64,000 nt of DNA from JBCAXA01 sp038534295 (GTDB lineage: Bacteria > Pseudomonadota > Gammaproteobacteria > Steroidobacterales > Woeseiaceae), in assembly GCA_038534295.1 (NCBI GenBank), contig JBCAXA010000003.1, positions 483,112 through 547,111 of the forward strand. Direction: 5' to 3'. Within the stretch, counting starts at the first letter, position 1. Each line of letters opens with the position of its first letter. Shown piece after piece: positions 36,944-44,710 of this stretch. Made by a program: the position numbers and the translations under genes. Below the pieces are notes generated by a model. It made no database searches and had not been told where the DNA came from. It worked only from the letters and a program-made list of their open reading frames with translations.

Positions 36944-37361
36944 GAGCGCCCGGCCAATGCGCTGCCCGGCCTGCAGCCGAGTGGCGGGTGCCAGCGTTGC
37001 GGTCGTGGGCGGTGCCGCAGCGTGGGCGATGGCGTCTCTCCCGATATTTGGCGGGTCGCTAGCTCACTAATAATAGGGGGAAGTGCAGGGTAATGGGTAT
37101 CCCCCAATTCTTGTGGGGCGGTTTAGTTAGAATCGCCCGAAACATATGCTGGGTGTACTCCAGTGAAGGGAAACCCAACGTCGCCCGCTATCTTCAAACG
37201 CTACGGATCACACAGTTGGCCCGACACCGTCTGACAGACTCGGTATGCCTGCATATCCCCTGGTGATGTCGAGCTCACCTACCGTTTCTACTCGGCAGCA
37301 AGGCGCGTGATTTCATCTGAAAGTATCGTGAAATGTGCCCGTCCCGTTGGAGAATGACCAT
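36944..37361. other. Intergenic region and left edge of the cassette array
   Basis: The first 130 bases may hold the true N-terminus of the kinase. No gene is seen between 37070 and 37310. From 37311 a half-copy of the array repeat begins, and base composition becomes more AT-rich beyond it. Confidence 0.5.
37311..37350 (+). repeat. Array repeat, right arm only (left edge)
   Basis: TTTCATC, then ATCGTGAAATGTGCCCGTCC and CGTTGG. It matches the right half of the full repeat with one change in the arm (CCCGTCC for CCTGTCC). It ends 11 bp before the start of the first cassette gene. Confidence 0.8.
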
Positions 37362-37679
37362 ATGACATTGCGGCTTTGGATGGGACTCGTTGCAGCAGCA
37401 GGCGCCACAGTGTCCTGCGCGCACCATACGTATTGTCATATTCATGTCGACGAATCGGGATGGACGCGTTTAGAGACTACACCTGCCGGCTTGGATCGAT
37501 CCCTGGTCGAGGTTTATGCGCCGGCAAACGAGATCGCCTGGTTTTCGGTTGACGATACAAGAATTGCGGCGTGCCCGTTCATGGTCGATGAAGCAACGTG
37601 TAACAGCCAAGTTGTCGGTGTTTACGACAAGTTGGACGACGGCAGTTTCGAGTACTTTGATAGTTTTTGTACTGAATAA
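37362..37679 (+). CDS. Cassette 1: small secreted or lipoprotein-like protein, unrecognised
   Basis: 105 residues from the ATG at 37362; an in-frame upstream start at 37335 would lie in the repeat. A short hydrophobic N-terminus ends at ATVSCAHH, a weak lipobox. Six cysteines (C19, then CHI, ACP, TCN, FCTE and others) suggest disulfides in the periplasm. No family recognised. First gene after the repeat edge. Confidence 0.6.
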   Translation: MTLRLWMGLVAAAGATVSCAHHTYCHIHVDESGWTRLETTPAGLDRSLVEVYAPANEIAWFSVDDTRIAACPFMVDEATCNSQVVGVYDKLDDGSFEYFDSFCTE

Positions 37680-37795
37680 TTGGCATGCATTTACACCGAT
37701 GGGCTATCGGTACCTTCTATTCCACTAACCCCGGGGCGAACGAGAACACTGTGATGGTGCTGAGGGAGTTACCGAAACTCGGTTTGAAGGGGGGC

Positions 37796-37886
37796 ACATG
37801 GACAGGCACACAATTCGGTGTTCACCGATGGACAGGCAAAGGTACGTTTCATCACACACATCGTGAAATGTGCCTGTCCCGTTGGC
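37796..37886 (+). repeat. Array repeat, full copy
   Basis: Left arm ACATGGACAGGCACACA, inner GATGGACAGGCAAAGG, right arm AAATGTGCCTGTCCCGTTGG. The 11-bp arms are perfect inverted repeats. Between cassettes 1 and 2. Confidence 0.9.
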
Positions 37887-37995
37887 ATTCGATACAGTGG
37901 ATAAACGGCGCTACAAAGGCGCGCGTCCCCGGCGTCAGCTACGCACTTGAAACTGGCGGTTATCATAGTATGAGCAAGCTGTGCGAGGCTCTATC

Positions 37996-38814
37996 ATGTC
38001 CAAGATTCTAAGCGCGGGCGCAAAAAATGGACTGAAGGTCCTCAATCTTGTTGCGTTCTTGTTTGTTGGTGGCTGCGGTTCCGCGGATTGCCCAGAACCG
38101 GGCTCGGTTGATCCTTCGACGCCACTTTACCATTTAAGCGCGGGCGAGCTCTTTGCCGGATTGGCAGAGTGTCCGCTTGCAATTGCTGCTGAGGCGGGCA
38201 ACACGGCGGAAATTGAGCGGCTAGTTAGAGACGAAGGCCTGGATGTCAACGCGATCGGAGTGCAAGGAGCGCCAATACTTTTTACTGCCCTCTCAAATCA
38301 TAGGGCGTTCGAGAAACTCCTAGAACTCGGAGCAGATCCGAACCTTCGATTTGGAGGAACTGACAACGTAACGGTTATGCACGTGGCTTGTGAATACCGG
38401 CTGACAAAGATCCTTGATTTGGCTCTTAGGTACGGTGGCGACCCGAATACGCCCGCCGGACTAAAAGGCCAGTCGCCGATTTATAGATTGATGACGTTTG
38501 ATGCGATGTCAGCTGACATAGCAATAATGGAAATGCTTGCGGAAGCCGGAGCCGATCTTAATTTTGAGACGTCGTACAAGATTGTCGGAAGCGAAGTTGA
38601 GGGCATCACACCGCTAGTTGCCGCGGCATACGTAGCGCGATTCGACCTTGTGCATTGGTTGCTCGAGCGAGGTGTGCCACATAGCGGATTCCCGCGAAAA
38701 GGTGGCAAGACTCTGGATCAACTGATCGCTAGCTCAGTGGCGCTAAATCTCTCACAAAGACAAAAAGACTATCGGGCTGCTGTCGCAGCCAAACTTGTAA
38801 GCGCCGACAATTGA
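37996..38814 (+). CDS. Cassette 2: ankyrin repeat lipoprotein
   Basis: 272 residues from the ATG at 37996 (GTG at 37981 also in frame). Lipobox FVGGC near residue 30. Five or so ankyrin repeats cover about 55-240: PLAIAAEAGNTAEIERLV, LFTALSNHRAFEKLLELGAD, MHVACEYRLTKILDLALRYG and PLVAAAYVARFDLVHWLLERG. Probably an envelope protein-binding lipoprotein. It is the largest cassette gene apart from the transposase. Confidence 0.8.
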   Translation: MSKILSAGAKNGLKVLNLVAFLFVGGCGSADCPEPGSVDPSTPLYHLSAGELFAGLAECPLAIAAEAGNTAEIERLVRDEGLDVNAIGVQGAPILFTALSNHRAFEKLLELGADPNLRFGGTDNVTVMHVACEYRLTKILDLALRYGGDPNTPAGLKGQSPIYRLMTFDAMSADIAIMEMLAEAGADLNFETSYKIVGSEVEGITPLVAAAYVARFDLVHWLLERGVPHSGFPRKGGKTLDQLIASSVALNLSQRQKDYRAAVAAKLVSADN

Positions 38815-38852
38815 ATTCCAACGCTCGCATGATCCACATGCATGAGCATCAC

Positions 38853-38962
38853 GTAAACATGGACAGGCACACAATTCGGTGCAACGAGGGGTACACCGAT
38901 AGACAGGCAAAGGTAAGTTTCATCGCACACATCATGAGATGTGCCTGTCCCGTCGGGAATGC
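38853..38962 (+). repeat. Array repeat, full copy with short insertion
   Basis: GTAAACATGGACAGGCACAC to ATGTGCCTGTCC CGTCGGGAATGC. It carries about 9 extra bases (CAACGAGGGG) inside the loop. Between cassettes 2 and 3. Confidence 0.9.
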
Positions 38963-39049
38963 ATCGACCAAGGATCGCAGTACACATCTCGCCGTTGTCA
39001 GCGCTTACGGAACTGAAGCAGAAATTTCCGAAGGAAATTAGAAGACTCG

Positions 39050-39559
39050 ATGAAACGGAAAACAACTAGAGAAAACGATAAACAGCAAGACTGGCGGAAG
39101 TCTTTTGCTGGCGCAGTCTTCGTTGCTCTTTGGGCTTGCGACGCTTTCTGTCAAGACTCGGCGCTCGTGATTCCGGACGACGCCATTCCGTATTGGAAGA
39201 CGATCGAGTTGTGTCGCACTGCCGACCAGGCGGCCGTAGCATTGAAGTACTTCTCAATTGAGTTCTACGATAGCTCACTCGAGGCAATACTTAGTGAAAC
39301 TGATCAGGAAATCCGGAATTCGTTGATTGAAAGTCTCCATGACCAGCTGCTCATCTGCCAAAATCTCTCGGATATTCAGTCAGTAGAATTCAAGGTTGTT
39401 AGGCGCGAGCCGCAATTGGCAGTGACGTTCTACTATGGGCAAGACGATCTGGACGCTTGCCTATTTGTGTTCGTTGATGACCCATTGCGCGGCCCACTAA
39501 TTAAGCGCTGGGCGTACAACTTTAGTCCAGAGAGCGTCGATACGTTTGAGCCAGATTAG
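39050..39559 (+). CDS. Cassette 3: exported protein, unrecognised
   Basis: 169 residues. A long Lys/Arg-rich n-region, a hydrophobic segment (SFAGAVFVALWACDAF) and a signal-peptidase-like site before QDSAL predict export. The mature part is acidic with mixed helix and strand, a CRTADQAA helix, and a C-terminal beta part. No family recognised. Confidence 0.6.
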   Translation: MKRKTTRENDKQQDWRKSFAGAVFVALWACDAFCQDSALVIPDDAIPYWKTIELCRTADQAAVALKYFSIEFYDSSLEAILSETDQEIRNSLIESLHDQLLICQNLSDIQSVEFKVVRREPQLAVTFYYGQDDLDACLFVFVDDPLRGPLIKRWAYNFSPESVDTFEPD

Positions 39560-39584
39560 TCAAATTCACATAAACCAACTAGGA

Positions 39585-39625
39585 CGCACATTTGGACGGG
39601 CACAAGCGCTCACGCGCGCACACAA
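39585..39625 (+). repeat. Array repeat, short left-arm form
   Basis: CGCACATTTGGACGGGCACA followed by AGCGCTCACGCGCGCACAC. Left arm has one change (GGACGGGCAC). Same CGCTCAC tail as copies near 44520, 46310 and 47410. Confidence 0.65.
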
Positions 39626-39778
39626 ACTAGGAAAGGCACCCAAGGTGGGACGGTCATTGGCGCGACGGGTGAGGAGAGCCGGTGACCTACTCCCTAAAGA
39701 CTGGACCGATCTAAACTAGAAGATCCAGCCGGACTTGCCGATAGCTTGTCCGTTGCCGAGGAGCTAGAGCGCTCGCGT

Positions 39779-39869
39779 ATCCCGGACGACCTGATGACCT
39801 GATTGCCGCGTTGTCCAGCTTTAGCGGTTACTACTGAAGCTTACCTAGTATCCGAAAACCGCCGAATTC
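39779..39869 (-). pseudogene. Duplicate of the 3' end of the DUF3857/transglutaminase gene
   Basis: Nearly the same as 47472-47553, the stop region of the gene at 47515-49443. It includes the last codons (FRILGKLQ and stop, against FRILGELQ in the intact gene) and about 40 bp of downstream sequence. It differs by an 8-bp tandem duplication (TGACCTGA) and a few substitutions. It ends exactly where the next repeat begins. Confidence 0.8.
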
Positions 39870-39964
39870 GTAAACATGGACAGGCACACAATTCGGTGTT
39901 CACCGATCGGCAGGCATAGAAACGATTCATCGCACACATTATGAGATGTGCCTGTCCCGTTTGG
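39870..39964 (+). repeat. Array repeat, full copy
   Basis: GTAAACATGGACAGGCACAC to ATGTGCCTGTCCCGTTTGGG, with inner CGATCGGCAGGCATAGAAAC. Abuts the duplicated flank fragment. Confidence 0.9.
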
Positions 39965-40010
39965 GGAAAAGACTTTGGCAGCAACCCCCTAACACTTGGC
40001 GTATACCCTG

Positions 40011-40430
40011 ATGCTCAATAGAGTCTTTGGCTACCTTGATCGACTAGTAGGCGCCCAGTTCTCGGCTCTCGTCTCTCAAAACGACGGGGCACCGTATGAG
40101 AAGACGCTGCTTTTCGTCGGTTTGGTATTGGAGTCAAATCTCGCCCTAGTAATTCTTCTTGCAGCGTCGTTGCTGCCAGTCAAGGATCGTTTATGGCTAG
40201 CGACAGCATTGGCGCCCTTTGCCATTTTGGGACTTATCCTGATCGCTGTAGTGCCTATTGCCTTTCTCGTGTCCCGGTATCCTTCTAGCGACACGATCAT
40301 TCTGTTATCAAACCGAATCGGGCTAGAAACACCCGCTCCAAGATTGTCCGTCGGCCAAATAATCTACTCGCTCACGTCAATAATAGCTGCTGTCGCAATT
40401 GCGATTCGATGGTTCTCTTCTTTGCAATGA
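40011..40430 (+). CDS. Cassette 4: membrane protein, unrecognised
   Basis: 139 residues from the ATG at 40011 (a TTG at 39996 is in frame). Three hydrophobic segments: about 33-53 (ESNLALVILLAASLLPV), 60-85 (ATALAPFAILGLILIAVVPI) and 114-135. Inner-membrane location expected. No family recognised. Confidence 0.6.
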   Translation: MLNRVFGYLDRLVGAQFSALVSQNDGAPYEKTLLFVGLVLESNLALVILLAASLLPVKDRLWLATALAPFAILGLILIAVVPIAFLVSRYPSSDTIILLSNRIGLETPAPRLSVGQIIYSLTSIIAAVAIAIRWFSSLQ

Positions 40431-40444
40431 CGGTCAGGTGATCA

Positions 40445-40548
40445 CACACGGATATGGACAGGCACAAATATGAACGGAGCCGACGGAGAAGATGGATAAG
40501 CGGATGCATAGATGGCACACACACATATGGACAGGCACACATAAGCGC
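40445..40548 (+). repeat. Array repeat, compound form A
   Basis: Two left arms, GATATGGACAGGCACAAATA and ATATGGACAGGCACACATAA, 65 bp apart, separated by a segment found again at 44420-44523 with essentially one substitution. Confidence 0.85.
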
Positions 40549-40574
40549 ATCATTTGTATCGTAGACGTAAGTCA

Positions 40575-40853
40575 GTGAAAGAGCAGACCGTTCAAGAGTT
40601 TCGATTGGCACTAAAGAGACGCGGCTTCGCTGACGATGGCCAGGCGCCGAATCGCACGATTACCCTAACGCAGGAGTTTCTCGTAGAAAAGGATCTGCTT
40701 GAGCTGTACGACATGTTGGTCACACGGCGCGAAAAAGTGTTTAGGTCAACTGGAGTTGTTGGCGCGGAGGCCAGTCGTCAAGCCTTCGACGACGTTGTTA
40801 TCGCAATTGAGGCGTTGCAAGAAGCGGTCCGATTGGCTTTCGGCGAGCTCTAG
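40575..40853 (+). CDS. Cassette 5: small soluble helical protein, unrecognised
   Basis: 92 residues from the GTG at 40575; a TTG at 40554 would add seven basic residues. Charged helices with no signal or membrane segment (VQEFRLALKRRGFADDGQ, LVEKDLLELYDMLVTRREK, FDDVVIAIEALQEAVRLAF). One of only two cassette products expected in the cytoplasm. Confidence 0.5.
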   Translation: MKEQTVQEFRLALKRRGFADDGQAPNRTITLTQEFLVEKDLLELYDMLVTRREKVFRSTGVVGAEASRQAFDDVVIAIEALQEAVRLAFGEL

Positions 40854-40881
40854 ACTCCTTAGAAGGACTCCGATAGAACAG

Positions 40882-40986
40882 CACACACATGGACAGGCGC
40901 CATCTGGCGGGCTCTGTTCACCGATGGACAGGCATAGAAACGTTTCATCGCACACATCGTGAGATGTGCCTGTCCCGTTGGGAATG
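40882..40986 (+). repeat. Array repeat, hybrid copy with GCGCCATCTGG left arm
   Basis: ACATGGACAGGCGCCATCTGG, then GATGGACAGGCATAGAAACG and right arm GAGATGTGCCTGTCCCGTTG. The left arm is the same as the sequence at the 3' edge of the RAYT gene (44551) and its relic (42325). Confidence 0.88.
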
Positions 40987-41047
40987 GTTCCATATTTTGC
41001 GGAGCATGCGTGCATAGAGGGAACGGACTACTAAGAGATCAGAGTCA

Positions 41048-41560
41048 ATGATCCGTGGAGTCGGTGAGAGCCTGGGGCGTGGACTCGCCGCGCTGCTCAT
41101 ATTATTTTTTTTCGTCGTTGGCTGTACAACATCAACATCTGACCCGCTTTTAGAGCAAGTGCAAGATGAAGATGGAAAGACTGTATTCGCGGATAACGAG
41201 ATCACGTGGGAGCTCTTCACTCGGAGAGCAAATAGACGAGTAATGCGCGAAGTTCACGGCGGTCGGCCCTTAGCTGGATTTTCGAGTTGGGCTCAGTTCT
41301 GGCTATGGAGAATTAAGCATCTGCTCGATTTACAGCAAAATGCGGAACGCTACGTCGAACACATTTTGACAACAAGGCGCGAGTATGGATTGCCGGATCT
41401 ACCGCAAGATGAGCTCAAAATTCTGGGCGTAAACATGGACAGGCACTCAATTCGGTGTGCACCGATGGACAGGCAAAGGTACGTTTCATCACACACATCG
41501 TGGAATGTGCCTGTCCCGTTGGGAATGCACCCGCGGCGGAATACTGAAGCAGTTTTTTGA
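41048..41560 (+). CDS. Cassette 6: lipoprotein, paralogue of cassette 13
   Basis: 170 residues. Lipobox FVVGC at about residue 26. Residues 32-127 align with the cassette 13 protein: shared D-GK-V--D, WE-F, the GG-P loop, W-(Q/E)FW--RI--L, a Q-NA--YV--I helix and R-(E/Q)Y-LP. The last 35 or so residues, from VNMDRHS on, are encoded by the following array repeat, so the original stop has been lost and the tail is probably junk. Function unknown. Confidence 0.7.
   Translation: MIRGVGESLGRGLAALLILFFFVVGCTTSTSDPLLEQVQDEDGKTVFADNEITWELFTRRANRRVMREVHGGRPLAGFSSWAQFWLWRIKHLLDLQQNAERYVEHILTTRREYGLPDLPQDELKILGVNMDRHSIRCAPMDRQRYVSSHTSWNVPVPLGMHPRRNTEAVF
41429..41528 (+). repeat. Array repeat, full copy inside a reading frame
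   Basis: GTAAACATGGACAGGCACTC to GGAATGTGCCTGTCCCGTTG. It lies within the open frame of cassette 6 and supplies its C-terminal residues. Confidence 0.9.
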
Positions 41561-41754
41561 TCGAGCGGAAAATCAAAGCCTTCGCTGCGAAGGAGTTCCC
41601 GGCTAATCGGAAGCCAACGGTGGTTTGATAATGTGGATTGCAATAGATAGGTACAAGAGTGCTATTTTTTTGCGACAAGACTGCAAGAAACGATGGTTCG
41701 TCTCCCCGGCCAAAGGGGCTCTTCGCGACTCGATCTAGTGGACTGCTCGTTCTA

Positions 41755-42285
41755 ATGACTAGCAGTTTGCTGGCAATCACATTTATAGCTTGCTCTACGG
41801 TAACGGCCACCCAGGAGCCAGACGTAGAGATTGGCATTGACTGTGGAATTAGAAGTCAGTTTGTGCGTTGGTTAGCGTTTATCTCTAATTTTCCTTCAAT
41901 GTCGGAGCTTGAAGATTACGTCGGCCATCATCAGTTTCGTGAAGCGGTTGAAGAGCGGTCGTCGACAGAAGGGCTTAGCAACGAGTGGCGTGAGGTTTTT
42001 CTCGAGCGCTTAACTTCAAACATGCTCCTCCTGGAAGCCTGGCACGACAATCAGATAAAGATCCTCGGTGTATCGGTAGAAGTCTGCAATACAGAAAGAA
42101 CTCGAGGTGAGCTGGTGTTTTACTACCTATCCAGAGACAACGATACTCGTTCTAAAGTAATTCCGTTTCGGGCTAGCAAAAATAAACGTTGGCAGCGGTC
42201 CTTTTACCTTAGTAACAACTACAGTGAGCTTACCAATGAGAGTGCTACTGCTATTTTGCAGACGCACACTGAGAATAAAAACTAG
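41755..42285 (+). CDS. Cassette 7: lipoprotein, unrecognised
   Basis: 176 residues from the ATG at 41755; the frame opens at 41659 and a longer basic n-region is possible. Lipobox TFIAC at about residue 13 of the short form. The mature part has two further Cys, a helix pair (SMSELEDYVGHHQFREAVEE, WREVFLERLTSNMLLLEAW) and a C-terminal beta segment (GELVFYYLSRDNDT). No family recognised. Confidence 0.6.
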   Translation: MTSSLLAITFIACSTVTATQEPDVEIGIDCGIRSQFVRWLAFISNFPSMSELEDYVGHHQFREAVEERSSTEGLSNEWREVFLERLTSNMLLLEAWHDNQIKILGVSVEVCNTERTRGELVFYYLSRDNDTRSKVIPFRASKNKRWQRSFYLSNNYSELTNESATAILQTHTENKN

Positions 42286-42340
42286 CCCACGCACGCATAT
42301 GCACGCACACACACGCACACACATGGACCGGCGCCATCTG
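42281..42340 (+). repeat. Array repeat, short form with CA-rich lead
   Basis: CGCACACACACGCACACACA then ATGGACCGGCGCCATCTGG. Runs directly into the RAYT 3' relic. Confidence 0.7.
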
Positions 42341-42537
42341 GCAGGCTCAGATAGTCAGTGTCTATCAAGGTGTTGCTGAGCTAAAGTCCGGCGAGATTGC
42401 CGCCTTTAGAAAGCTGCGCGACTGCAGGTTCAGACGCTCTCAATCCTCAGGTGCGAAACCTGCAAGTTTGTCTCGGCTGTTAGTCAGCCGCTCTGAACCA
42501 AACGCAGCTCGCCGTTGCGGAAATGCTCCTGAAACTA
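42325..42537 (-). pseudogene. Relic of the RAYT gene 3' end and downstream flank
   Basis: About 213 bp closely matching 44550-44763. It contains the last codons of the transposase (FQEHFRNGELRLVQSG and stop; the intact gene ends FQEHFRNGELRIAQSG) and all the sequence down to GGACCGGCGCCATCTGG. The match stops abruptly at about 42538. A second RAYT copy or a one-ended transposition product was once here. Confidence 0.85.
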
Positions 42538-42655
42538 GAGAAGGCACCTCTGTTGCCAGTAAACCTGTCTGTGGGTCCGCCACTGCCGGCGACGTCAGCA
42601 ACGCTTGCCCGTGTCGTGTAAAGACGCCATCAACAATCTAGCGCGATTTCGAGTT

Positions 42656-42884
42656 CTAGTAGCTAACCGCCATACGGTTGATGTAGCACGAAGAACTTGC
42701 GCTATTGAAGGATACCGATACGTCTAGATCCGCGGCGGCGGCGGCAAGGGCCGTTGCGAGCAAGTTTTTCAATCCATCGCCCGTCATTCCGTTAGCACCG
42801 ACGGCTATGTAGTGGAATGGCGGATTACTGCCATTCGTGCAGCTGGGACTGGCGGTTTGGAAGGTAAGCACGACTGAGCCATTG
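42656..42884 (-). pseudogene. C-terminal fragment of a small secreted protein gene, cut by an IS end
   Basis: Reads about 75 residues to a stop near 42656 (ending CYINRMAVSY, with FHYIAVGANGMTGDGLKN inside). The frame enters at the IS3-type terminus at 42885 with a stop codon, so the 5' part is lost. It is the only cassette-like frame on the - strand. Family not recognised with certainty. Confidence 0.55.
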
Positions 42885-43338
42885 TGACCTTACCCCACTC
42901 AGCCTGAGTACTTCGAGTGAGAGTTTGGATAAAATTTCTCTGTCAGCAGCGCCTCGATCGGCGCCATTTGGTTAAGTGCGCTGTGCGGTCGGACATGGTT
43001 GTAGTCGAGTCTCCAGTCTTCAATGACTTGTCGTGCTTCAACCAGTGATTTGAACCAGTGCTGTCGCAAGCACTCGATGCGCAGCTTGCCGTTGAACGAT
43101 TCGCAGTAGGCATTCTGAGTCGGCTTGCCCGGTTGGATGAAGTGCAGTGTTGTGCCGGTTCGCTGTGACCACATCAGCATGGCGCGAGACGTGAACTCGG
43201 TGCCGTTGTCGCAAACGAGGACCTGCGGCAGCCTGCCATCGTCGCGTAGCCGATCAAGCACGCGGCTAACGCGCTGCCCAGTGATTGACGTATCGACCTC
43301 GAGTGCCAAGCACTCACGGCTATAGTCATCGACGAGGC
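42885..43338 (-). mobile_element. Truncated IS3-family element
   Basis: Begins with an IS3-type terminus TGACCTTACCCCACTC at 42885 and ends where an array repeat starts at 43336. It retains the C-terminal half of the OrfB transposase and lacks OrfA, the N-terminal part of OrfB and the other terminus. Confidence 0.85.
42899..43338 (-). pseudogene. IS3-family OrfB transposase, C-terminal fragment
   Basis: About 146 residues of an integrase-core transposase: DDYSRECLALEVD, CDNGTEFTSRAM (second catalytic Asp), NAYCESFNGKLRIECL (catalytic Glu) and the end DYNHVRPHSALNQ. The first catalytic Asp and everything before it are missing, so it cannot act. The open frame continues into repeat sequence up to 43438, which is not transposase. 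Confidence 0.9.
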
Positions 43339-43447
43339 ACTCTTGGGACAGGCACACATAAGCGCACACATTCAGACGTAAACATCGTAAACATAGACAG
43401 GCACAGCAGGTACTTTGGACAGGCACACATAAGCGCACACATTCAGA
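43336..43447 (+). repeat. Array repeat, compound form B
   Basis: Three left arms: TTGGGACAGGCACACATAAG, ATAGACAGGCACAGCAGG and TTTGGACAGGCACACATAAG. The first 85 bp recur at 44339-44421. It replaces the lost part of the IS3 element. Confidence 0.85.
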
Positions 43448-43569
43448 TCGTCAGGGCATGCGGTGATCGACGTGCGTGACTAGCGAGACGCGGTAGGTTG
43501 CGCTCGAAGTTCGGCGGGCACAGCGCCCGCGACGAAAGAAACTCAGTAGATCAAGGAGAAAGGGCTCGC

Positions 43570-43755
43570 ATGAACAGAATACTCACAGTCGCAACACTCG
43601 TGGCCCTGCTGATTCCATGCACTGCGGATGCCGCAGGATGGTTGAATTTCCGGCAAATCGAGCGAGTTGCATTTCAGACCGGAGGATTCTTTCTGTATGC
43701 AGAAAGAGGTTGGGATAACCCCAACGCATGCAACAAGGCCGATGCGATCGTTTAA
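43570..43755 (+). CDS. Cassette 9: short secreted protein, probably truncated
   Basis: 61 residues from the ATG at 43570, with AAGGAGAAAGG upstream. Signal peptide MNRILTVATLVALLIPCTADA, then AGWLNFRQIERVAFQ and a single Cys in NACNKADAIV. The stop comes exactly at the following repeat (TAA at 43753-43755), so the C-terminal half may have been removed. No firm family assignment. Confidence 0.6.
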   Translation: MNRILTVATLVALLIPCTADAAGWLNFRQIERVAFQTGGFFLYAERGWDNPNACNKADAIV

Positions 43756-43756
43756 A

Positions 43757-43853
43757 CGCACACATATGGACACGCACACAATTCGGTGTTCACCGATGGG
43801 CAGGCATAGAAACGTTTCATCGCACACATCATGAGATGTGCCTGTCCCGTTTG
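43757..43853 (+). repeat. Array repeat, full copy
   Basis: CGCACACATATGGACACGCACAC (left arm with one change) to GAGATGTGCCTGTCCCGT. Between cassettes 9 and 10. Confidence 0.88.
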
Positions 43854-43898
43854 GGACCTTATTATTCCGTTTCCAAGAGAGCGTAGGCGGATTTGTCG

Positions 43899-44189
43899 AT
43901 GAGCAGTAACACACCGGGCAGCTGGGATTTAGACACATTACTTGAGCATTTCAAAGTAGCAGTGCGCTTTCGCCAGGCATACCACGTCCGTCGTGGTGAG
44001 GAGGTTCTTGCGAAGGCTCTCAATCATGCAATCGATGCCGCCGAATTCGCGGCCGCAAAAGGCAAGCAACAGGAAGTACTTGCGGCATATCACGAGTTTT
44101 TGGACAGTCTCGAAGACTTCTCCCCAGAGTCAAGAGCGGAATTCCGACGTAGTGTCGAGGACGCGGGCTTGGAAATACCGGACTGGTAA
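43899..44189 (+). CDS. Cassette 10: small soluble helical protein, unrecognised
   Basis: 96 residues from the ATG at 43899. Almost all helix with charged and Ala-rich stretches (LDTLLEHFKVAVRFRQAYHV, VLAKALNHAIDAAEFAAAKG, VLAAYHEFLDSLEDF). No signal peptide or membrane segment. Ends GLEIPDW. No family recognised. Confidence 0.55.
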   Translation: MSSNTPGSWDLDTLLEHFKVAVRFRQAYHVRRGEEVLAKALNHAIDAAEFAAAKGKQQEVLAAYHEFLDSLEDFSPESRAEFRRSVEDAGLEIPDW

Positions 44190-44710
44190 GTCGGCACACC
44201 TGGACAGGCACCGCGTAACAAGCCGGCTGCTGCCGATGGATAGGCTCCAGCCGTAGTTGGCCAAAGCTAGGCGTTTCGGTTAGCAGGAATCGCAATACTA
44301 AATGGAGCAGCGAGAAATGAGATACATGGACACACGCAGGCACTCTTGGGACAGGCACACATAAGCGCACACATTCAGACGTAAACATAGACAGGCACAG
44401 CAGGTACTTTGGACAGGCACACACGGATATGGACAGGCACAAATATGAACGGAGCCGACGGAGAAAATGGATAAGCGGATGCATAGATGGCACACACACA
44501 TATGGACAGGCACACATAAGCGCTCACGTACAAATGGTCAGGCACGCAAATGGACAGGCGCCATCTGGCAGGCTCAGATAGTCAGTGTCTATCAAGGTGT
44601 TGCTGAGCTAAAGTCCGGAGAAATCGCCGCCTTAAGAAAACTGCGCGACTGCAGGTTCAGACGCTCTTAATCCTCAGGCGCGAAACCTGCAAGTATGTCT
44701 AGGCTGTTTG
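44190..44710. repeat. Cluster of array repeat pieces downstream of the RAYT gene
   Basis: Single arms near 44200 (CTGGACAGGCACCG), compound form B (44339-44421), compound form A (44420-44523), a CGCTCACG tail and ATGGACAGGCGCCATCTGG (44548-44566), then about 150 bp leading to the RAYT stop. This is the densest repeat cluster in the array. No gene is seen. Confidence 0.85.

Larger units (their letters stand above)
39560..40010. other. Non-coding stretch with repeat pieces and a copy of flanking-gene 3' end
   Basis: Contains a short repeat form (39585-39625), about 140 bp of unassigned sequence, the duplicate of the right-flank gene end (39779-39869) and a full repeat (39870-39964). No gene is seen. 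Confidence 0.6.

Noticed and set aside
43338..43438. N-terminal part of the IS3 transposase frame
   Set aside because: The open frame continues upstream but translates repeat sequence rich in Cys/Arg/Leu, not transposase. The gene is truncated at about 43338.
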